Below, one piece after another: positions 1-5,481 of a stretch of DNA of 8,280 bases. Origin of the DNA: an uncultured Rhodospirillaceae bacterium (GTDB taxonomy: Bacteria; Pseudomonadota; Alphaproteobacteria; RF32; CAG-239); contig OMQI01000050.1 in NCBI GenBank assembly GCA_900313185.1, forward strand, positions 1 to 8,280, given 5' to 3'. A program made the position numbers and the translations under genes. The notes beneath the pieces were generated by a model. It was not told where the DNA came from. It searched no databases and saw nothing but the letters and a program-made list of their open reading frames with translations. Position 1 is the stretch's first letter; each line of letters begins with the position of its first letter.

Positions 1-2
1 AA

Positions 3-2150
3 TGGATTGAAGAAAATGCTTTAAGAGCGTTGAAAAATAAGTATTCAGAGGAAAATATCTCTGATGAAGAGCTTTTGAAAAAATACGGAAAGGAATTTGA
101 AAGCTTAAAAGATTCATACAAAAATGTTTCCGATGAAATTTCTTCAGCCGCTAAAGTTGCATTCGCAACTAAAGTTGACTTGCTTGCTAACCGTTCGGCT
201 CGCATTACCAAATCACCGGACATCAATCCGAATACCAAGACATTTTTGCAAGATTTTGCTAAAAATAATCCAAAGTCATACGCATTAGGCAAGGCTGCTT
301 TAACCGTAGGTAAGACGCTGGTTGTAACCCAAGCTATCAGATATGCGGCCGGCTTCAAAGGTATGGCGGTATATTCTGCCTATACCACTCACAAGGCAAT
401 CAAAAAATCTTGGGCAAAATATAAAGAGCAAGCCCAAGCAAACGGTCAAAAAGCAAATCTGGCTGGTTATTGGGGATATTTGAAAGAACATAAAGAAGAA
501 AGAGCCGATTTAATCGGTAAAGTTGCCAAGACTGCCATTATGTCGACTCTGGCTATTGCGGGAACTGCCGCCGGAATTGATAATATTCCCGGAGTATCTG
601 CCGCTTTGGTCGGAGTTACAAACGCTGCAACAAGTACTGCAAAATTTGCCTATAAGTTAAAAGATTTCAAAAATAAAAACCCTAAAGCAACCAAATGGGG
701 ATTAATCGGGGCCGGCGTTGCCGCATTGGGAACGGCGGCGGTTGCCGGAATGCACTTCTTACCGGAAGAAACCAAAGAAAAAATCGGAGGGTTCTTTAGC
801 GGTTTGGCTGAAAAAATTGGTCTAAAAGGCGGTAATGATGATATGACCGATTTGGATAAGAAACTTGTAGCCGAATCCGATGGACAGGGAATGGATGCTG
901 CTCAGAGAGAGCAAATAGAAAACTTTGGCAAACCTAAAGAGAATGATGGCGGCGTTTTAACACTTGATAAATTACAAAAGACCATTCAGGAAAATCAGGG
1001 AACTGAAAATGGCGCCGCTGATACTCCGGAAGGTAACACAAACGCATCAGATGCCACTCAAGCTACGGCAGAAGTTCCGGCTTTGAGCGAAGCTGATGTA
1101 AAATTGATGGTTACCGATTGCAAAATGGGGCCTGACCCGATTGTGGCAAAATTGCAACAAATGGGTGTGCTTTCTGACGAAGATAAAGAAAAATTAATCG
1201 GAAGCGGTGGCCGCAAGGACGGTGTGGCAAGTCGTGTATTGGCTTCTTATTTAGGACACCCTTATGATAATACCGAAGTTCCGGTTCATGCAAATCTTAC
1301 TGCGGAACAACAACAGGAGCTTAACCAATTTTTGCGCAGTGATGAGTATCAACATCAATGCGATAACTGCAATGCTGCTGCCAATGCACGTCGTATCGCC
1401 AATTTAAGAGGCAAAATCAATGGTGATGAAGGTGCCGGCGGTGGAGACGGCAATAGTAATGGTAACGGCAACGGCTTTCATTTTGAGAAATTAGAAAATC
1501 AAAATAGTGGCACTCCGGTGGAAACGAAATACACCTTTGAAGTTTCGCAACGCAAGAAAGCAATATTCAATATTGTCAATAAATCAATGAATCCGGAACA
1601 AACATCCGTTGATTTATCAACAATGTATACCAAAGAACAGCTTTCGCAGATGACGCCTGAGCAAATTGAGAAAGCCTCTATGCAAGCTGCCGCATATAAA
1701 TATATTCAAGAACACGGTGTAAAGAGAGCCGAGATTGTCGACAGTCAAGGCAATGTTCACACCTATTATCGTGAAGATATGAAGAGAGATGGTGACGTGG
1801 TAACCAAGCGTGTTGACAGAACAACTGATGGTGACAAAGTGACCACCAAAGTGAGAACTTCCGGGAATGGAGCAACACTTGTTAAATACAGCGGTAAAGA
1901 GGAACAAGTTACTTATACCGATGAACACGGTAATAAAGTTAATATTGGTGGAGAAGGCGAAGATAAAGTCAAGAGAGTGGTCGTTGATCCTACAACCGGT
2001 AAGGAATATACTTTGGTCAAAGGCGATGACGGTAAAATGTATACTCTTGAAAAAGATTTGAGAACCGGACAAACTACTGTTTCTCAAGGTGGTTCCAAGA
2101 GACAACTGAATCAAGTATTCAAAGAAGTAAAAAAGCAAAACATTCGCTAA
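3..2150 (+). CDS. Large unrecognised protein, 5' end outside the window
   Basis: I do not recognise this protein. The frame is open from the left edge: in-frame codons before the TTG at 30 read WIEENALRAL, so that TTG is almost certainly internal. Residues below count from it. Residues 1-80 are charged and helical. Ala/Gly-rich hydrophobic stretches lie at about 83-107, 165-206 and 223-243 and could be membrane or hairpin-inserting helices, separated by a Lys-rich segment (120-160). Residues 270-350 are polar and low in complexity. A compact region (about 350-460) has C364 and a C444-x2-C447 pair. A Gly/Asn linker follows at 468-482. The C-terminus (about 565-690) is a run of short strand-turn units with Gly turns such as SQGN, EHGN, PTTGKE and DDGK, resembling stacked beta-hairpins. 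No catalytic motif is visible. The gene ends just before a strong terminator. Structural, surface or effector roles are possible but unproven. Confidence 0.85.
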   Translation, partial: WIEENALRALKNKYSEENISDEELLKKYGKEFESLKDSYKNVSDEISSAAKVAFATKVDLLANRSARITKSPDINPNTKTFLQDFAKNNPKSYALGKAALTVGKTLVVTQAIRYAAGFKGMAVYSAYTTHKAIKKSWAKYKEQAQANGQKANLAGYWGYLKEHKEERADLIGKVAKTAIMSTLAIAGTAAGIDNIPGVSAALVGVTNAATSTAKFAYKLKDFKNKNPKATKWGLIGAGVAALGTAAVAGMHFLPEETKEKIGGFFSGLAEKIGLKGGNDDMTDLDKKLVAESDGQGMDAAQREQIENFGKPKENDGGVLTLDKLQKTIQENQGTENGAADTPEGNTNASDATQATAEVPALSEADVKLMVTDCKMGPDPIVAKLQQMGVLSDEDKEKLIGSGGRKDGVASRVLASYLGHPYDNTEVPVHANLTAEQQQELNQFLRSDEYQHQCDNCNAAANARRIANLRGKINGDEGAGGGDGNSNGNGNGFHFEKLENQNSGTPVETKYTFEVSQRKKAIFNIVNKSMNPEQTSVDLSTMYTKEQLSQMTPEQIEKASMQAAAYKYIQEHGVKRAEIVDSQGNVHTYYREDMKRDGDVVTKRVDRTTDGDKVTTKVRTSGNGATLVKYSGKEEQVTYTDEHGNKVNIGGEGEDKVKRVVVDPTTGKEYTLVKGDDGKMYTLEKDLRTGQTTVSQGGSKRQLNQVFKEVKKQNIR
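1431..1475 (+). repeat. Gly/Asn-rich low-complexity linker coding repeat
   Basis: Imperfect GGN/AAY codon repeats encode Gly-Ala-Gly3-Asp followed by alternating Gly, Asn and Ser (residues 468-482 of the large protein, counted from the TTG at 30). It separates the Cys-containing middle region from the beta-repeat C-terminus, so it is probably a flexible interdomain linker. Such tracts often vary in length between strains. Confidence 0.6.
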
Positions 2151-2160
2151 AGCACTAAAG

Positions 2161-2197
2161 AAAAACACCTTTGCTCCTCAAAAGCAAAGGTGTTTTT
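2161..2197. terminator. Bidirectional rho-independent terminator
   Basis: A perfect 15-base-pair stem (2161-2175 with 2183-2197) surrounds a 7-base loop, CCTCAAA. The top strand ends in a seven-T run. On the bottom strand the stem ends in TTTTT followed by CTTTA. It lies between two convergent genes, 10 bases after the stop of the large plus-strand gene and 11 bases beyond the end of the minus-strand oligopeptidase gene, so it probably ends both transcripts. Confidence 0.93.
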
Positions 2198-2208
2198 TTG
2201 TGACTGAA

Positions 2209-3990
2209 TTATTTGTTTATCTTTTTATCCAATTCTTCCAACTGGTCAATGTACGAAGATATCAACGATAAGCCGTATTCCCAAAACTCTGCACCATTCG
2301 GATTAAGTCCAAACGGTTTAAGTATCTTGTCATAATCTTCCAATGCCGTTTTCGAAAGCATATCCAGATATTTATCGGCAAAATCATCCACCTTACCGCT
2401 CTGACTGACCTTATACAACGAATTAACGAAGCAATCAGCATACGAATATGCATACACATAAAATGGTAAAAAGAAGAAGTGTCCGACCATCGACCAGATA
2501 TGTGCGCTGTCTTCATCAACCACCACGCAGTCGCCTAAACTGTCTTGCATTTCTTCAACCCATATTTGGCTTAAGCGTTCTTCGGAAAGCTCACCTTTTT
2601 TGCGCTCATTGTGGGCTCTGAGTTCAAAAAAGTGAAACGCAATTTGGCGAATGGCTGTATTAATCATATCGCCCACTTTGGAAGCAATCAGGCATAACTT
2701 TGCCTTATCATCTTTCAAATTACGCAGCATTGATTGAAATACTATCATTTCACCGAAAACAGAAGCTACTTCTTCCGAAGTCATACGACTATGCTCATTT
2801 AAGGCGCCGTTTTTTATTCTCAATTGGTGATGGCAACCATGCCCGAGTTCGTGCGCCAAAGTCAGCACATCATTTTGTTTGCCGGCAAAATTGAGCATTA
2901 AATACGGATGTGATGTATTTACCGGCGAACTGCAAAATGCCCCGCTCCGCTTTCCTTCTCGTGGCGGAACGTCTATCCAATTATTTTCAAAAAAATCCTT
3001 AGCTATATTATAAAGCTTCGGTGAAAATTCTTTATATGCCGTCAAAACAGTTTTAACAGCCTCATTCCAAGTGTAATGAACATCCGAACTGAAAGGCAAA
3101 GGAGCGTTTCTGTCCCAATAACTTATTTTTTTCACCCCCAACCATTTGGCTTTCAGCTTATAAAAACGATGCGAAATATCTTTATAATGTTTTTTAACGG
3201 TTTGTGCCAATACTTCCACGCTTTCATCACTGACATCTTCACTCATATTGCGGGCGGAAACAGGTGTTTTGAAACCACGCTTATCGTCTTCAATCGCTTT
3301 GTCTTTCATTACCATATTATAAATAAAGGTAAATAAATGAGAATTTGCCAAATAAACTCTGTTCATTTCTTTGCCGGCTTTATGACGCAAATCGGCATCT
3401 TTATCCAACAGCAATTTAGAAAGTTCGGCATCGTTATATTTTTTGCCGTTAACCGTAAATTCCAAACGTGAGGAACTTTCTTCATATAGGCGAACCCAAG
3501 CATCTCCGGAAGTAAGCGATTTTTCAAACAAAATTTCTTCCACCGGTTCGCTCAATTCGTAATCTTTAAATTTGCGCAAGCGCCTTATCCAATACTTATA
3601 TTTTGCCACCTCTTTATCTTTAAGCCACTCTTTGATTTTGCTTTCCGGCAACTTATTAAACTCTAAGCTGAAAAATATGGTTGGTTTGGCATAATCAGTC
3701 AATTTTTCTTCAATATTTTGGTAAAACGCCACCGCTTTACCGTTTTTCATCTGCGTAACCATATTCAAATAAGCAAAACCGCCCAATCTGCCGGCCATCA
3801 GCGAACGTTTTTCAATATCCTTTACCGCTTGCAAAAACTCTTTTGCCGACAAATCGCCCAAACGTCCTTTATATGTCTTGGCAAATTTTGCCGCACTTTT
3901 GCGATATGTTTCCAAATCTTTGGCAATTTGCGTATCATCTACACTTTTGTATAAATCCGATAGGTCCCACGCCGGCATTTTACTCTTCAT
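2209..3990 (-). CDS. pepF: M3-family oligoendopeptidase F-like zinc metallopeptidase
   Basis: Predicted cytoplasmic zinc peptidase that cleaves short peptides. At 593 residues it has the usual length for PepF-like M3 enzymes. The zinc motif HELGH is at residues 380-384 (H380 and H384 ligands, E381 catalytic base), and the third ligand is probably E407 in EEVASVFGE. The substrate-site region is H504 followed by PFYVYAYSY (509-517). The N-terminal half is helical and begins with WDLSDLY (9-14 region), as is common in PepF proteins. No signal peptide is visible. The ATG at 3990 is supported by AGAGGAG at 3998-4004, seven bases upstream and inside the preceding gene. The start overlaps that gene's stop by 11 bases, implying translational coupling. 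It is the last gene of a three-gene operon. Likely roles, inferred from the family, are peptide turnover or degradation of cleaved signal peptides. The natural substrate cannot be read from sequence. Confidence 0.95.
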   Translation of the reverse strand: MKSKMPAWDLSDLYKSVDDTQIAKDLETYRKSAAKFAKTYKGRLGDLSAKEFLQAVKDIEKRSLMAGRLGGFAYLNMVTQMKNGKAVAFYQNIEEKLTDYAKPTIFFSLEFNKLPESKIKEWLKDKEVAKYKYWIRRLRKFKDYELSEPVEEILFEKSLTSGDAWVRLYEESSSRLEFTVNGKKYNDAELSKLLLDKDADLRHKAGKEMNRVYLANSHLFTFIYNMVMKDKAIEDDKRGFKTPVSARNMSEDVSDESVEVLAQTVKKHYKDISHRFYKLKAKWLGVKKISYWDRNAPLPFSSDVHYTWNEAVKTVLTAYKEFSPKLYNIAKDFFENNWIDVPPREGKRSGAFCSSPVNTSHPYLMLNFAGKQNDVLTLAHELGHGCHHQLRIKNGALNEHSRMTSEEVASVFGEMIVFQSMLRNLKDDKAKLCLIASKVGDMINTAIRQIAFHFFELRAHNERKKGELSEERLSQIWVEEMQDSLGDCVVVDEDSAHIWSMVGHFFFLPFYVYAYSYADCFVNSLYKVSQSGKVDDFADKYLDMLSKTALEDYDKILKPFGLNPNGAEFWEYGLSLISSYIDQLEELDKKINK

Positions 3991-4672
3991 CTTTCATCTC
4001 CTCTTTATTCAATTGTTCCGTTGTTTTCTGCTTAATATCGGCGATTACGTCTTTAGTTTGTTCCTTTTCCGGTAAAACCTCTTGAGTATCGTCTTTCCAC
4101 TCGGTTTCTTCAAAAACTTCCTGAGAAATATCACCGCTTTTTTCATCGGATATTTTCTCTTTTTTATTCGCTTTTTTAGTATCCGTCGAAGGAATTTCAT
4201 ATTCCGGATTAGACATAATCACATCTTTGTTAAGCTCTAGTTTTCTGTTTTTTGCCGCTTCCAACTCAGCTTGTTTTCCTTCAAAAAACCGGTGTGTTTT
4301 TTCCAAATCGTCCATATCTTGCAAAACACTGCCTTCATATGGTTCTTCTTCATCAATTTCCGCTTGTGCCACCGGCGTAAACAAATAATTTTCCCACGGG
4401 GTTTTCTGTTCGCCTTTTACCCAAGCTCCGAAACCATTCAAAACCACTTTTGTGTTACACTTCAAATCCTGCCACAAATACTTCATCGGACAAGAAATTT
4501 TTCCACGTTCACAAGATGAAATATCAATAACCAAATTTTCCGTGCATGGAATAAAACCACGCTTAAGCGCATCCTGTCTCGGAGATATAAATAACATAAT
4601 CGTTAAATAGATAACTCCGATAACAAATGCACCCAAACAATAGTAATAAAGAAGTCTGAAAAATCTCTCCAT
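3980..4672 (-). CDS. Single-pass membrane protein with four-cysteine segment and charged tail (unrecognised)
   Basis: I do not recognise the family. The 230 residues start with a short Arg-containing N-terminus and one transmembrane helix (about 8-30, aromatic and Ile/Leu-rich). A segment with four cysteines (C43, C54, C61, C72) follows, ending in a Trp- and Gly-containing patch (about 79-98). The rest (about 105-230) is highly charged, rich in Glu, Lys and Asp, and probably coiled-coil or disordered. If the N-terminus stays inside, the cysteines face the periplasm and could form two disulfides; this topology is inferred. The start ATG at 4672 shares its A with the TAA of the upstream GlmU-domain gene (TAATG), and a weak AGGAAA site precedes it. 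The stop overlaps the peptidase start by 11 bases. Its place between a UDP-GlcNAc enzyme and a peptidase suggests envelope-related work, but this is guilt by association only. Confidence 0.85.
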   Translation of the reverse strand: MERFFRLLYYYCLGAFVIGVIYLTIMLFISPRQDALKRGFIPCTENLVIDISSCERGKISCPMKYLWQDLKCNTKVVLNGFGAWVKGEQKTPWENYLFTPVAQAEIDEEEPYEGSVLQDMDDLEKTHRFFEGKQAELEAAKNRKLELNKDVIMSNPEYEIPSTDTKKANKKEKISDEKSGDISQEVFEETEWKDDTQEVLPEKEQTKDVIADIKQKTTEQLNKEEMKDEE

Positions 4673-5397
4673 TAATTTGCTTTCCTATAATAAACTTCCA
4701 ACTGCGCCAATTCTTCTAAAGTATTAGCACTTGCCACTTCTTCGGCATCACCCTCAAAAGCCGAACATTTCAGCCCCATATTGCGTGCGGTTTCCACCGC
4801 ATCGGTCAAATAAAATTCTCCGGCAGCATTATTGTTGCCTATTTTCGCCAAAATTTCAAAAAGATGTTTGCCATCGAAAGCCATAACGCCTGAATTACAG
4901 AAAGTTATTGCTTTTTCTTCATCACTGGCATCCTTAAATTCAACAATACGCTCCAATTCCTGTCCGCTCATAACCAAACGTCCGTAACGGCCTGCATCTT
5001 GAGGTCTGAATCCTAAAACCACAACTGCAAATCCATCCTCAACTTTTTGAGCGGCACGGCGAAAAGTTTCCGCTTTAATCAAAGGAGTATCGCCAAACAC
5101 CACCAATACAGTTCCATCAAAGCCTTTCATTGCGTCCTTGGCACAATTAACGGCATGCCCGGTACCGAGTTGCTTATCTTGCACGCAAGTTTCATACGGT
5201 GCAACCGTAGCTGCCACATCCTGACCTTCCGGTGATATTACCGTAACAATTTTATCAACAGGTACGGTCTGTAAAGTTTCTATGATATGAGATATCATCG
5301 GTTTTCCGCATACCGGCATTAAAACTTTCGGTTTATCTGATTTCATACGAGTTCCTTTTCCGGCACCTAAGATAATTGCTGCAATCTTGTTTTTCAT
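4672..5397 (-). CDS. glmU: Stand-alone GlmU-type N-acetylglucosamine-1-phosphate uridylyltransferase domain
   Basis: Catalyses GlcNAc-1-phosphate + UTP to UDP-GlcNAc + PPi, the activated precursor of peptidoglycan and lipid A. Visible motifs: LGAGKGTRM (10-18) with PKVL (23-26) for nucleotide binding, QLGTGHA (76-82), metal ligand D103 in FGDTPL, RYGR (137-140), VEFKDA (152-157), NSG (168-170), GEFYLTD (193-199), and N225, the likely equivalent of the second Mg ligand in E. coli GlmU. The protein ends at residue 241, just after this domain. E. coli GlmU is 456 residues and continues into a left-handed beta-helix acetyltransferase, which is absent here. The stop is a clean TAA overlapping the next start, and no hexapeptide repeats follow, so this looks like a genuine single-domain gene rather than a frameshift. 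The start ATG has AAGGAGAG six bases upstream. First gene of the operon. The symbol describes domain identity only; glmU-N would be more exact. Confidence 0.9.
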   Translation of the reverse strand: MKNKIAAIILGAGKGTRMKSDKPKVLMPVCGKPMISHIIETLQTVPVDKIVTVISPEGQDVAATVAPYETCVQDKQLGTGHAVNCAKDAMKGFDGTVLVVFGDTPLIKAETFRRAAQKVEDGFAVVVLGFRPQDAGRYGRLVMSGQELERIVEFKDASDEEKAITFCNSGVMAFDGKHLFEILAKIGNNNAAGEFYLTDAVETARNMGLKCSAFEGDAEEVASANTLEELAQLEVYYRKAN

Positions 5398-5403
5398 ATA
5401 TAT

Positions 5404-5411
5404 CTCTCCTT
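5404..5411 (-). promoter_or_regulatory. Ribosome binding site of the GlmU-domain gene
   Basis: The minus strand reads AAGGAGAG, six bases before the ATG at 5397. It is a near-consensus Shine-Dalgarno site and fixes the start. Confidence 0.8.
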
Positions 5412-5426
5412 ATACATTTTTTAAAC

Positions 5427-5454
5427 TTTACAAAGTATATTATTGTAATAAAAT
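5427..5454 (+). promoter_or_regulatory. Predicted sigma70-type promoter of the DUF2207 gene
   Basis: On the plus strand, TTTACA (5427-5432) and TAAAAT (5449-5454) are 16 bases apart. A start near 5461 would give a leader of about 20 bases containing AAGGA at 5469-5473, eight bases before the ATG at 5482. The -35 box lies over the predicted start point of the opposite promoter, so polymerase binding at the two should be mutually exclusive. Confidence 0.55.
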
Positions 5455-5465
5455 GCTTTTGTAAA
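5437..5465 (-). promoter_or_regulatory. Predicted sigma70-type promoter of the glmU-domain operon
   Basis: On the minus strand, TTTACA (5465-5460) and TAATAT (5442-5437) are 17 bases apart. Transcription would start near 5430 and leave a leader of about 33 bases with the ribosome site. It overlaps the opposing promoter almost completely. Predicted from sequence only, in AT-rich DNA where chance matches are common. Confidence 0.6.
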
Positions 5466-5481
5466 CATAAGGACGAATGTT

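Larger units (their letters stand above)
5427..5465. promoter_or_regulatory. Inverted repeat bracketing divergent promoters, possible operator
   Basis: TTTACAAA at 5427-5434 is repeated in inverted form as TTTGTAAA at 5458-5465, with a 23-base spacer holding both -10 boxes. Each arm contains the -35 box of one promoter. The symmetry could simply be two similar -35 regions facing each other, or a binding site for a dimeric regulator controlling both genes. No regulator gene lies in the window. Confidence 0.4.

Noticed and set aside
30..32. TTG as the start of the large left-hand protein
   Set aside because: The same frame is open to the window edge with protein-like sequence (WIEENALRAL) and there is no convincing ribosome site before the TTG. 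The gene is treated as 5'-truncated.
1359..1370. Cys-x-x-Cys pair in the large protein as a zinc finger
   Set aside because: Only one pair plus a distant single Cys is present, with no clear second ligand pair, so metal binding is not supported.
1617..2168. 183-residue minus-strand open frame opposite the large protein
   Set aside because: It is antisense to well-formed protein sequence and starts inside the terminator hairpin. Its Phe/Ser/Ile-rich composition is typical of a reverse-frame shadow.
4672..5397. MurU (MurNAc-1-phosphate uridylyltransferase) as an alternative identity for the short nucleotidyltransferase
   Set aside because: MurU resembles glucose-1-phosphate nucleotidyltransferases. 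The GTRMKSDKPKVL, QLGTGHA and N225 features here follow GlmU instead. Substrate remains unproven.
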